From JAUMBM01 sp964645715 (GTDB lineage: Bacteria > Bacteroidota > Bacteroidia > Chitinophagales > Saprospiraceae): 64,000 bases of DNA. The DNA lies in NCBI GenBank assembly GCA_964645715.1, contig CAZYAO010000003.1:81655-145654 (forward strand), read 5' to 3'. The notes beneath the pieces were generated by a model. The model was given only the letters and a program-made list of their open reading frames with translations, was not told the origin of the DNA and made no database searches. Positions within the stretch are counted from its first letter, which is position 1, and the number at the start of each line of letters is the position of its first letter. Shown here piece after piece: positions 8,500 through 18,300 of this stretch. A program made the position numbers and the translations under genes.

Positions 8500-11400
8500 A
8501 TGACCATCCAAACAGGGCTGTCGGGAGAAAAGGGCTATGCGGGCAAGTGGGCAGATGGTTATACTTTGTCCGAAGATAAAGCGGTTATCGGCGATTTTTT
8601 AGGTGCTTTGTTGACGCACGGACAGGCGTCGATGGTTGTCGAACCGACAGCTTCGCAGTCATCGGTGTTTGCAAGCTTGTTTTTTGCGCATCGACAGGGA
8701 GAAAAACTCAGGGCGGTAACCAGCATGTACTGGGGCTACCCCTGTGTAGTGGCTAAGAGCGACGGAGCATGGATGTGTTCTCCTTTGTTCTACTGGCCCT
8801 GCCGTATGGAGCCAGCCAAAGAATCTGCTACGGCTTGGGAGCTGACGGTTGTGCAGGAGGGGGCAAGGGTCAATGAGTTTTTGGTGCGAGAAGAAGATCT
8901 CATCGACCAGCAAGTCACAGCTTTGCTGGAGGCTGCTTGTGCAAAGGGATTGGCCGGCGCCTTGTCGGGACTCTGCCTGCAGCTGGCTGCCTTGCCGGGC
9001 TGGCAATCAGCTTCCGATACGCCTGTATTGTTACCGCTGCCTTCCTCTTCGGAAGAGGGCATGGACAATAGTGGCTCCTGCTCACTTCAGTGGTCGGCGG
9101 TACTGGCCAACGGGAATTTGCCGGTCAGCAGCCGGCCGACTGTTGCAGTCGACTGGCAGGCACCCGCGCCTGCTGGCAGCGAACTAGCTCATCGCTACAG
9201 CTGTATTCCACTCGATCCCGACCAAGCGGGGGTTTTCCGGCAGCTTGCTGCGCAAAAGTATGTTCTTGCTTCAGGCGTTGGGGGTAGTGGAAAAACACAG
9301 GTGGTTAAACATCTGTTGATCAACGCACTCTCCAATGGTCGTAAGGTGTTGCTGTTGGCTCCTGATGTAGCTTCTCTTGAACAAATAAGGGGCGCTTTGG
9401 CTGATTGGGGCTTGGAGCAGCTCGCGTTTACGCTGCGCGATCCCCGGCTCGACAGACACCTGCTGACGACTTTGCTCAGCGGCCGGGACAGGCGGCTGAC
9501 AAAGACGGGCGACTATGATGAGCAGCGATTTATGAGGACAGTACGCAGTCTGCAGCGTATTCAGGAGCGACTGGATGCTTGTTTCGGAGCCGTGCGTAAA
9601 CGGATCTTCGGCAACCACTCTTGGAGCGATGTCGTAGGTCTTTATCTCACTGCCGCGGGCCGACAAGCGAAGGATCAACTGGCAATCAATCTTCCGCCAG
9701 GGCTACTCCGGTTTTCTCCCGAAGAAATGGATGCACTCAGCCGGGATATTGCGGTCGCTGCCAGCTTGTATACTTCTCTCATGCGGGCTCAGCCGCTACA
9801 CCCCTCCCAGCATCCGCTGAATGCACTCAGTGCACAGGTGTTTATGCTGCAGCAAGAGGCCGAAAGTTATGCCTTCATTCGTGACCACGTCGCCCATTTC
9901 CGGCAAAAAAGCCTTGACTTACACGAAAAAATTGTGCGCTTCTCAGGTATGTATCTGGAGGAATTGCAGGCATATCACGAGCGCCATTACCGTGGGTTGC
10001 AGGTGGCTTTCCACCGACTGGAGGAACTGCTGGAGGAAAGTACAATGGCAGTAGGTGAAGATTTACTCAAAACTTCCAGACCCACGCTCAGATTGGCGGG
10101 GCTTTTTTCTGGTAAGTGCAAACTGGCACTCGATCGCCAGACCACAATACGCGACCAACTGGCACTGTTGATTGAGTTGCATCAGCAACATATTGGGTTT
10201 CCTTTTGAGTGGCCTGTAGTCCAAGGTTTTGAACGAAAGCCTGCCGTATTGGCAGCACTCCTGATGCGGTTTGCGGCTGCACTCGAGGCCTGGCGCGTCG
10301 CACTGCCTGCAGTGATACAGGATGATGCACTCAGACTCAACAGTCAGACAGCTCTGCAGGAGTTACCGGCGGCAGTTCAGATAGGTTTGCTTGAACAGGA
10401 ATTGGCAGCGCTCGTAGCTGCGGTCAATGAAGCAGGGCTCTTCGGAATGCCGGTGGAAGCTAAGATGATGACCATGCCTCGGCGGCAGAAATTTTTGGAA
10501 GAACTGACGGATAAGTTGGACGTTATTCTGAAAAATTTGGACCACTTTCCGGCATTCTACTACTGGCAACGGCACTGGTTTGGACTAAGCGATACCTGCC
10601 GAAAATTAGTCAGTGCACTTAGTCGTACAGCAACTGCCAACTGGGTACATCTGTTTGAAAGCTGGTATCTCAATCAGTGTTTGCAGTTGACCTACGATCC
10701 TGTGCCTCCGCCAGCCGGCGACCTGCTGGAGCAGTATGCCCAGCAGTGGGAACAACTTGCTCAACTACTGCAGCAGCAGATTGGTAAGGAGCATGAGCAA
10801 CAGCAGGATAAGGCACTGAAAAAAATCAGGCAGACGGGGCGAGAGCTGAATGATCCTAAGCTGACAGCTGAGGAGTTGTGGGCGCTGCTTTTTAAAAAAT
10901 ACGGCGGATTATTATCGCAGCTCTATCCTGTATGGCTGACGACACCCCGGCAGGCTGCGCAGCTGATGTCCGTCGCAGATGAATCTTTGTTCGACTACCT
11001 AGTCATCGAAGATGCACACCAATTAAGCAGCCATGAATGTCTACCCTGTATGTCTCTTGCAAGGCAAAGCTTACTGTTGGCCAATCCACTGCAACAGGCA
11101 TGGAATCCTCAGTCAGTAGTCAGTGCTGCTATTGAAGGCGGCATCCGTCAGTCCGAATTGCGTTTCCTTCACCAGTTGCGCGTCGGAGATGTGGCGAGCT
11201 TTACCGTTTGTCCGCCAGCTACACATGGTGGATTGGGGCTGCAATTTACGTACGTCGGTGGGCTCTATCAGGAATCTATGGGTGTCAACGTAGCAGAGAT
11301 CGACCACATCCTTAGTTTGTTGTCACAGATTGATGAGAAACCACAGCATACGTATCCCTGTATTGGTATCGTGACCATGACAATATCGCAGCGCGATGCT

Positions 11401-12168
11401 TTGCTGGAGAGGTTGTTGCGGATGAAACGTGAGCGTACTGAGGGTGTGGAGCTCTTGCAGCAGCTCGAAAGAAACGGGCTGGGCGTATATGCGTTGCACG
11501 AAATCGGCGGTCAACAGTTCGACATACTCCTGGTATCCGGGGTGTTTAGTGCTATCGGCTGGCCACAACGGTTACCGGCGGATATGCCTGTTTTGATGGA
11601 TGAGCACTTTCAGGCCGGTCTGGCTGGTCTGATGGCAGCTTCGTGTCAGACATTGCACATCATCAGTTCGTTTACGCTAACACAACTAGACAGCTATCTT
11701 GACCTTTGGGATGCACCGGGTATGCGTATGTACGCAGCTTATCTGCGCTATACAGGTAGCGGAGGTTCGTCTGTGATTACCAGGCTTGGGCCGGTTGTCA
11801 ACGATTATTACCGAGGTATGGTTAGCTGGCCGCTATTGCACGAAATCAACCGTCGGGCTGCGGCTGACTTGGATGCGTTCAGTATACAGGTCGGCGATTA
11901 TTGGCCCGGCAGCGGACTGCCAATGATCGTGGTGGGGGGCGATGGGGGTAAAACAGTCGTCAACGTGGATGGTTTCTGGGCTGAGGGGAATTCAACGGAC
12001 TACTATTGGGAGTGGCAGCAGCGCCGACACTGTCTGGCTGCAGGTTTCCGCCTATTCGAAATTTCAGCCCAGGAATGGTGGAAAAATCCTGCTGCCCAAT
12101 TGTCCCGCTTCAATGCGGGTATTACTGCATTGTATTCGAAAACAGAGAATGAAGTGAAAGACAGTTAG
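8500..12168 (+). CDS. Large SF1-helicase-like ATPase with C-terminal Vsr/MTES_1575-like nuclease fold
   Basis: A 1222-residue soluble protein starting at the ATG at 8500 (the frame is open from a TTG at 8329). Walker A is intact, GVGGSGKT at about 259-266. The motif II position reads VIEDAHQ (about 835), with the usual D-E order reversed. The GDPxQ-like motif III is ANPLQQ, and no clear motif VI arginine (LTRA-type) is seen. A long helical insert lies between motifs I and II. The last about 100 residues resemble restriction-endonuclease-like domains fused to such helicases (VNVDGFWAE, WQQRRHCLAAGFRLFEIS, EWWKNP), but the IEcDG metal-binding motif reads VNVDG. Related helicase-nuclease fusions occur in defence and DNA-repair loci. 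It precedes dprA by 132 nt on the same strand. The function is inferred; it may be an ATP-binding scaffold rather than an active helicase. Confidence 0.75.
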   Translation: MTIQTGLSGEKGYAGKWADGYTLSEDKAVIGDFLGALLTHGQASMVVEPTASQSSVFASLFFAHRQGEKLRAVTSMYWGYPCVVAKSDGAWMCSPLFYWPCRMEPAKESATAWELTVVQEGARVNEFLVREEDLIDQQVTALLEAACAKGLAGALSGLCLQLAALPGWQSASDTPVLLPLPSSSEEGMDNSGSCSLQWSAVLANGNLPVSSRPTVAVDWQAPAPAGSELAHRYSCIPLDPDQAGVFRQLAAQKYVLASGVGGSGKTQVVKHLLINALSNGRKVLLLAPDVASLEQIRGALADWGLEQLAFTLRDPRLDRHLLTTLLSGRDRRLTKTGDYDEQRFMRTVRSLQRIQERLDACFGAVRKRIFGNHSWSDVVGLYLTAAGRQAKDQLAINLPPGLLRFSPEEMDALSRDIAVAASLYTSLMRAQPLHPSQHPLNALSAQVFMLQQEAESYAFIRDHVAHFRQKSLDLHEKIVRFSGMYLEELQAYHERHYRGLQVAFHRLEELLEESTMAVGEDLLKTSRPTLRLAGLFSGKCKLALDRQTTIRDQLALLIELHQQHIGFPFEWPVVQGFERKPAVLAALLMRFAAALEAWRVALPAVIQDDALRLNSQTALQELPAAVQIGLLEQELAALVAAVNEAGLFGMPVEAKMMTMPRRQKFLEELTDKLDVILKNLDHFPAFYYWQRHWFGLSDTCRKLVSALSRTATANWVHLFESWYLNQCLQLTYDPVPPPAGDLLEQYAQQWEQLAQLLQQQIGKEHEQQQDKALKKIRQTGRELNDPKLTAEELWALLFKKYGGLLSQLYPVWLTTPRQAAQLMSVADESLFDYLVIEDAHQLSSHECLPCMSLARQSLLLANPLQQAWNPQSVVSAAIEGGIRQSELRFLHQLRVGDVASFTVCPPATHGGLGLQFTYVGGLYQESMGVNVAEIDHILSLLSQIDEKPQHTYPCIGIVTMTISQRDALLERLLRMKRERTEGVELLQQLERNGLGVYALHEIGGQQFDILLVSGVFSAIGWPQRLPADMPVLMDEHFQAGLAGLMAASCQTLHIISSFTLTQLDSYLDLWDAPGMRMYAAYLRYTGSGGSSVITRLGPVVNDYYRGMVSWPLLHEINRRAAADLDAFSIQVGDYWPGSGLPMIVVGGDGGKTVVNVDGFWAEGNSTDYYWEWQQRRHCLAAGFRLFEISAQEWWKNPAAQLSRFNAGITALYSKTENEVKDS

Positions 12169-12288
12169 CCAAGCTGCTTACAGTTAACCCAATTTTCCTG
12201 ATAATACTTGGATCGAAACAGCTTTGGGTGCATACTGCCAACCGTAGTGCAGTTGCAGTCGCTTTTTCTATGGTAATTCAACTATTTC

Positions 12289-12296
12289 AGGAGGTG
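12289..12296 (+). promoter_or_regulatory. Strong Shine-Dalgarno sequence before dprA
   Basis: AGGAGGTG ends 4 nt before the dprA ATG. A near-perfect Shine-Dalgarno sequence is uncommon in Bacteroidota, and other starts in this window lack one. It fixes the dprA start at 12301. Confidence 0.6.
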
Positions 12297-12300
12297 TTTT

Positions 12301-13401
12301 ATGAACGATTTACGCTATGATATTGCGCTGACTAAGGTTCCGCTCGTGGGTCCGGTGACGGCACGTTTGTTGCTGCATCACTGTGGAGGGGCCAAAGAAG
12401 TGTTTAGTACCAGTCCCAGAGAGCTGGTCAAAATTGCGGGTATTGGCCCCGGTATTGCAGCTGCCATTCATGCCTCCCAGCCAATGAAGGAGGCAGAAGC
12501 TGAGCTCGCGCTCGCGGAGACTCACGGCGTACAGGTATTGGCGTATCCCAATCTGCCCTATCCGTACAGGCTTCTCAGCTGCCCTGATGCGCCTACGGTG
12601 CTGTATTACCGGGGTAGTGCTGACCTAAACTCGGAACGCATTGTGTCGGTGGTAGGTACCCGGCAGCCAACCACTTACGGTCAGCGGGCAACGGAACAAT
12701 TGCTAAAGGGATTGATACCGTATGACGCTTTGATTATTAGTGGGCTGGCGTATGGTGTTGATGCCTGTGCCCATAGGTATTGTCTGGACGCCGGGCTCTC
12801 GACTTTGGGGGTGCTGGCACACGGGATGGGCACTATTTATCCGCTGGAACATACAGGTCTGGCGGAAAAAATGATCCTGCAGGGCGGTTTGTTGAGCGAA
12901 TTTGGCTGGGAGGTGCTGCCGGAGCGCGAGCACTTCCCTATGCGCAACCGAATTGTGGCAGCCTTGTCGGATGCTGTTGTAGTGATCGAAACAGCCAAGC
13001 GCGGAGGCTCATTGATTACTGCGCAGCTCGCCAATGACTACAACCGGGACGTATTTGCATTTCCCGGCCGATCGACCGACAAGTCATCAGCCGGCTGCAA
13101 CTGGCTCATTAAAACCCACCGGGCAGCGCTGATAGAGGATGCAGAAGACCTTGCCTTTCAGATGGGATGGAAGAAAGCGGAAGGTAAGGATACAAGGCAA
13201 ACCAGCTTGTTCGAAAATGAATTCAGTCCGGAAGAGGAAATCATCTTAACTTTGTTGAAAGGGAAAAATTCAGTGCAGCTCGATCAGCTGATGACCGAAA
13301 GTGGCTTTACAGTGGGACAACTCGCTGTGATCCTGCTTGAATTGGAATGCAGATCCGTTGTGGTGGCGTTGCCGGGTAAATGTTATTCGCTGCTAGCGTA
13401 A
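12301..13401 (+). CDS. dprA: DNA-processing protein DprA (Smf)
   Basis: A 366-residue single-stranded-DNA-binding protein that loads RecA onto incoming DNA during natural transformation. Residues 1-65 form a helix-hairpin-helix-like region (VPLVGPVTARLLL, IAGIGPGIAAAI). The Rossmann core has VVGTRQPTTYG, SGLAYGVDACAH, GGLLSEFGWE, FPMRNRIVAALSD and AKRGGSLITAQLA, all characteristic. The C-terminal 60 residues are a winged-helix-like domain (VQLDQLMTESGFTVGQLAVI). The start is set by the strong Shine-Dalgarno sequence. It is cytoplasmic. No other competence gene lies in the window. Confidence 0.96.
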   Translation: MNDLRYDIALTKVPLVGPVTARLLLHHCGGAKEVFSTSPRELVKIAGIGPGIAAAIHASQPMKEAEAELALAETHGVQVLAYPNLPYPYRLLSCPDAPTVLYYRGSADLNSERIVSVVGTRQPTTYGQRATEQLLKGLIPYDALIISGLAYGVDACAHRYCLDAGLSTLGVLAHGMGTIYPLEHTGLAEKMILQGGLLSEFGWEVLPEREHFPMRNRIVAALSDAVVVIETAKRGGSLITAQLANDYNRDVFAFPGRSTDKSSAGCNWLIKTHRAALIEDAEDLAFQMGWKKAEGKDTRQTSLFENEFSPEEEIILTLLKGKNSVQLDQLMTESGFTVGQLAVILLELECRSVVVALPGKCYSLLA

Positions 13402-13471
13402 CCTTGGGCAACTCGTTGGCGCAAAGTCCTGTGTCTTGTTGAATAGCAGCGGATCGGGGAGGGATTTAAAA

Positions 13472-13569
13472 ATGTTGTAAGGGCTCGTAGGAGTACTGGT
13501 CGGCCGAATGAATCGACCTTCGCTTTGGTCTGATGTTGTAAGGGCTCTGCTGCCAAGGGTATTGGTCGG
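13472..13569. repeat. Two-copy direct repeat between dprA and the phosphatase-like gene
   Basis: ATGTTGTAAGGGCTC occurs at 13472-13486 and 13533-13547 (15 of 15 identical, offset 61). A second block, GTAYTGGTCGG, occurs at 13493-13503 and 13559-13569 (offset 66). It lies in the 189-bp intergenic space directly before the lipoprotein gene; the function is unknown. Confidence 0.6.
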
Positions 13570-13590
13570 GTTGTTGGTAAAAAGCTAATA

Positions 13591-14727
13591 ATGACTCTCA
13601 CAAAAAAACAAATGCTAAATTTTGGATCGGCTGTCGTGCGTTTGCTCAGTTTGTTGTTGGTGATGTATGTAAGCGCTTGTATGACAAACGTTTCAAATGT
13701 ACCAAAGGCAGCGGAAACAGCGCTGCCCGACGGGCCTCCCCCTCGCAACATTATATTGGTGATGACCGGGGGGATGGGGCTTGGACAGCTAACGGCGGGT
13801 ATGTATGCTTCGGGCAATTTCACGCAACTTGAGCGCTGCCGCATATCGGGCTTGCACTACGGTAGTGGTGAATATGCAGAGCCTGGTCTTGCTGCCATGG
13901 CTATTTGCGCGGGAGTCAACGCTTATCCTGGCGGGATAGGCGTCAACAGTGATTCTGTGGCCGTCAAGAGTATTCTGGAGATTGCGAGAGACAGGGGGCG
14001 AAGTACGGGGGTTATTACTACGGGCAGTCTTTTTGATCCCATGCCGGCCTGCTTATATGCCCATATAAAAAAGCCTGCCTATTATGGTCTGATGCCCTGT
14101 CAGCTGGCAGCCTCAGGCGTTACAGTTGCCCTGGGCGGTGGCAACCGGCTTTGGGAGACGGGATCACCCAACTGCCAGCACGAGCTGGCCGACAAGGGAG
14201 TTTTGCTAAAAAAGCTGGCCGAGGATGGGCACTGGCATGACTCGCTGCTCTCCCCTGGCAGACGAGTCCTCATTTTTACGGGCCAGCATTGGCCGCCAGC
14301 AGCAGCATCCGGGCGCACTTTTCTGCCTGCTGCCAGTGAAAGTATTGTGAAATCCCTGCGTACGACGGCTGCCGGAAATGGTTTTTTTTTGGTAATCGAC
14401 GCGGCGCAGTCGGGACTGGCTGCCCGTAATCATGACTATCCGGGATTACTGGAAGAATTGTCGGATATTGAGCAAGCACTAAAAGGAGTCCTCGACGCGG
14501 CGGCGACAGATGGTAATACATTGGTTGTCATTACAGCAGAACAAGAGGTAGGGGGATTCAGCATCCAGATCGGGTCGCGGCAGGATTCCATTGCACCGCA
14601 TTTTGCATCCAAAAACCCTACAGCTATTATGGTACCCGTTTTTGCTTTTGGCCCCTGGGCAGAAATGTTTGCCGGTATATATCCTACAACCGATATATTC
14701 GGAAAATTGTCTTCCTGTATCCGTTAA
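13591..14727 (+). CDS. Alkaline-phosphatase-fold lipoprotein, catalytic residues lost
   Basis: A 378-residue predicted lipoprotein (signal to residue 29, lipobox VSAC, lipidated Cys30). Fold-level similarity to bacterial alkaline phosphatase is clear: NIILVMTGGMGLGQ (53-66), AGVNAYPGGIGVNSDS, GRSTGVITT, DGNTLVVITAEQEVGG (307-322), VPVFAFGPWAEMFAG. Every metal or catalytic position I can place is changed: the DGMG aspartate is Gly60, the nucleophile motif DSAAAAT is EPGLAAM (97-103), the VEGG-type glutamate region reads VIDAA, and the ADHETGG aspartate-histidine pair is EQ (317-318). The enzyme is therefore probably inactive and perhaps a binding protein at the envelope. The start codon at 13591 follows a direct-repeat region. 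Confidence 0.85.
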   Translation: MTLTKKQMLNFGSAVVRLLSLLLVMYVSACMTNVSNVPKAAETALPDGPPPRNIILVMTGGMGLGQLTAGMYASGNFTQLERCRISGLHYGSGEYAEPGLAAMAICAGVNAYPGGIGVNSDSVAVKSILEIARDRGRSTGVITTGSLFDPMPACLYAHIKKPAYYGLMPCQLAASGVTVALGGGNRLWETGSPNCQHELADKGVLLKKLAEDGHWHDSLLSPGRRVLIFTGQHWPPAAASGRTFLPAASESIVKSLRTTAAGNGFFLVIDAAQSGLAARNHDYPGLLEELSDIEQALKGVLDAAATDGNTLVVITAEQEVGGFSIQIGSRQDSIAPHFASKNPTAIMVPVFAFGPWAEMFAGIYPTTDIFGKLSSCIR

Positions 14728-15313
14728 ATCCGGCAAAGTATATAATAAATTTGTGTTTGTTTAAAAAATTGATAGTCATAATAAAACAGGCTTTTTGTTC
14801 AGTTAGTTAGCAAATTATTTTCACTTCTGCCTCACAATGCGAAGCCGATTTTTTGCAATGCAGGCGACTAGTCTGTAAAATTGCACATAAACATTCCTTG
14901 GGCTTGATGGTTGCTAATGGGTAAATATTCCTATTTTTAGCCCGTCATTGAGAATTAGCGCCAAATTTGAGTTTGAGAAAATTGGTAATATTAAGAGGTA
15001 AATTTTCCTGCCGCGAATGTGTGGGAATCGCGTATTGCAGGATGCCGATGTGAACTGACCTGATCCCGTTCCTATACATGCTGACCGTGACGGAACCAAC
15101 AGGTCGCACGGGCATCCGATGGTGCCCTGTAAGTACAGAACGTCATACTCGTGATGGAACGGGCTGGTCGTACAGGTACTTTCTTATACACACGGGCGAT
15201 CAATGACTGTTGTTCAACGGTACGTGTGCCCGTTATTGTACATTAAATGCCCAATTCCCCTTCATTGTTTTAAAAGGACGTATTTGTCATATAATCATTC
15301 GAACTGAAGTACT
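14728..15313. other. 586-bp intergenic region with degenerate direct repeat
   Basis: No gene is supported here. TAAATTTG at 14746-14753 matches the -7 consensus but lies 560 nt from the next start. Two related 29-bp blocks at 15086-15114 and 15150-15178 (offset 64, about 72% identical, shared TGAYGGAAC and GGTCG) precede the giant gene. The region around 14740-14960 is AT-rich. A long leader or regulatory region for the adhesin gene is possible. Confidence 0.5.
15086..15178. repeat. Degenerate 64-bp-period direct repeat upstream of giant adhesin gene
   Basis: Blocks at 15086-15114 and 15150-15178 share the pattern CGTGAYGGAAC, then GGTCGYAC. The offset of 64 bp resembles that of two other two-copy intergenic repeats in the window (13472 and 52024), though the sequences differ. 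Confidence 0.45.
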
Positions 15314-18300
15314 ATGATGAGATTTCTACTTGTTCTGGCACTATTAGTGACTATTGTTCCATTTTCAAATGCACAGGCGCCGCCACCTGCGTGTCCCGGG
15401 GGGAACACCATTACGCTGGCGAGTACCTGCGCAGATGCCTGCGTGATTTGTGGGGATATCAACGGCCTGACGGGTATTAACTCTCTGCCGGATCTGGGAC
15501 AGGCTCCTCCCGGTTTCTGTGCCGGTCAGCTGCACAACACGCAGTGGGTAGGTTTTGTAGCGGGTTCTGCAAATATCACGCTGGAGATAGCTGTATATGA
15601 TTGCGAACAGGGCGGTTCTAGCCAAAATGGTCTGCAGATTGGTATTTACGGTACCACCGATTGCGAGAGTTTCGAGTTGGTCTCCAACTGTGATGACCAC
15701 GTGCCCAACAATGAAACAGAAATATTTACTGCTGGTCCGCTGACCATCGGGGGTATTTACTTTCTGGTAATTGACGGGGCGTGGGGGGATGTCTGCTCGT
15801 TTGATATCACAGTGCTCTCGGGCAATACCAATCCGCCCAATGTAGCCAATATCTCACCGCAGATTGTTCTGTCTGACAACACGGTTTGTCCCGGCCAGAC
15901 GGTCACTGCCAATGTGCAGCCACCGATATTTGGTGCCGGCGTATATTCCTGGACAGTCAACGGTGAGCCGATCGCTTACGACCAGCAGTCGGATCTGGAA
16001 ATTACGATTGCCGGACCTGTGCAGATCTGCGTGACACCCTCCAATCCCTGCTCTCAGGGGGTGCAGAATTGTACGACCATCAATGTGGCTGAACTACCGA
16101 CTATAAGTGAGTCGGTGACCTTATGTGACGGGCAAATCTATCAGTGGCCCAGGGATAACGAAGTCTATTCGGAAGCCGGGGTTTATTTATACGAGGAGAC
16201 TACGGCCGAAGGATGTACCCAACGATATCAGTTGACTGTAAACGTCAATCAGAGTACAACCGGATTTGTAGAAGGTGAAATATGTGAAGGAGAGATATTC
16301 TGGGTCGGAGGGGTCGGTAATGTCCCGGTAACCGACAATGGATATTCGGAAGTGGTTTTGGAGGGGGCAAATGCCCGAGGGTGTGATAGTATTGTCTCTG
16401 TACAACTCACCGTGCATCCTACCTACTACATAGCGGAAGAAGTACTGCTGTGTCAAGGGGAGGTCTATCAGGTAACCGACGGGATTCGGACTTTCAACCT
16501 TACCACCACAGGGGTATATGACTTTCAGTTGCAGACGGAAAACGGCTGTGATAGTTTTGTTCAGATATACCTGCAGGTGTTTCCCGTGCCTACTCAGCCT
16601 ACATTTATCTCGCCCATTATATGTCCTGGGGACGCCTACGATATCGGTGACCAGACATTTAGTACCCCGGGAACTTACAGCGTACTCGTCCAGACGCCGG
16701 CGGGTTGCGATAGTCTGGTCATAGCGACTATCACGATTAATCAGCCTGTCACCAACCTGCAGGCAACTATTTGCCAGGGCGAGAGCTACCAAGTGGGTAA
16801 CCGACAATTTACCCAGACGGGCAACTACACCGTGATATTGCCCTCTTATGTGGGATGTGACAGTACTGTCAATCTCAATCTGACTGTGCAGTCCAATCCG
16901 CAGACAACCCAGCAGGTAGTCTTATGCGACGGAGAAACATTTTCTTATGTCTATCAGGGCAATACCATCACCTATACGCAAGTAGACAGGGATACCTTCC
17001 ATTTTGTCTCCTCTGCAGGTTGTGACTCTACCCATGTCCTCAATGTTCTGGTCAACGCACGACAGTTTACTACACTGAACGAAATCATCTGTTTCGGGGA
17101 TACGTATGCACTGGGCAGCAATAGTTACGGAAGTTCCGGAACGTACACGGCTACTTTTATGGGAAGTAATGGTTGTGATTCCATCGTGACGCTCAACCTG
17201 GTTGTCCGGGATGAAATTGTTACCAACCTGGCCCCCAGTATTTGCGAAGGAGAATCTTATGCGGTAGGATCCAACAGCCTCACGCAGTCGGGTGCTTATT
17301 CGTTTGTACTCACGGCCGCTAGCGGTTGCGATAGTACGGTCAACGTCAATCTGACAGTGATTCCTCCTTTGCGGGTTACTTTGCCGCAGTCGATATGCGC
17401 CGGGGATTCACTGCTTTTCAGTGGTAACTATTATTTGACATCGGGGACTTTCCGCGACACGACAACTTCTGCGGTGACGGGTTGCGATTCAATCACTACC
17501 CTCGTACTGACGGTCATCCAGCCATTGGTGACCAATATCACGACAGAGATCTGCAGCGGGCAGAGCTATACCGTGGGCAGCCAAAGTTTTGATACTACCG
17601 GGACGTATACAGTCCTGTTGACTGCCCTTTCTACCAACTGCGACTCCATCGTAAACCTGAATCTCACTGTTTCAGACATTATAGTAGGTACAGGTAGTGC
17701 TACAATTTGTGCGGGAGAAACCTACAGCGTGGTGGATTCATCCTTCACCCGGACGGGTATTTACGATGTTCCTTTCGTGACTGCTGAAGGCTGTGACAGT
17801 ATTTTCCGCCTTTCGCTGACAATCATTGAGCCTCTGCGTACCAGTCTGACAGAACTTATCTGTCAGGAAGACAGCTACACTGTGGGTAATTCCGTCTATA
17901 ACCAGACGGGTGTGTACGTAGATACCCTACTGGCGATTTCTACGGGTTGTGATTCTATCGTTACACTGCAACTTACGGTTGCACCAACTCCCCGTCGATT
18001 TATAGATGCTTCCATCTGTGTGGGGGGACAATATACGGTGGGCTCCAACAGTTATAGCGTTACGGGTATATACATAGATACGCTGACCAACTTCCGGGGG
18101 TGCGACAGTATCGTGACACTGGATCTGACGGTAACAGATTTTTACGAGACCAACCTTGATATAACCATCTGTGCAGATGAGAGTTATTCGGTTGGTAACA
18201 GTGTCTATAACCAGACCGGGCAGTACCAGAATATCTTCATCTCACAGCTGGGCTGCGATAGTATTGTCAACCTGACTTTACTGGTCAATCCGTTGCTGAC

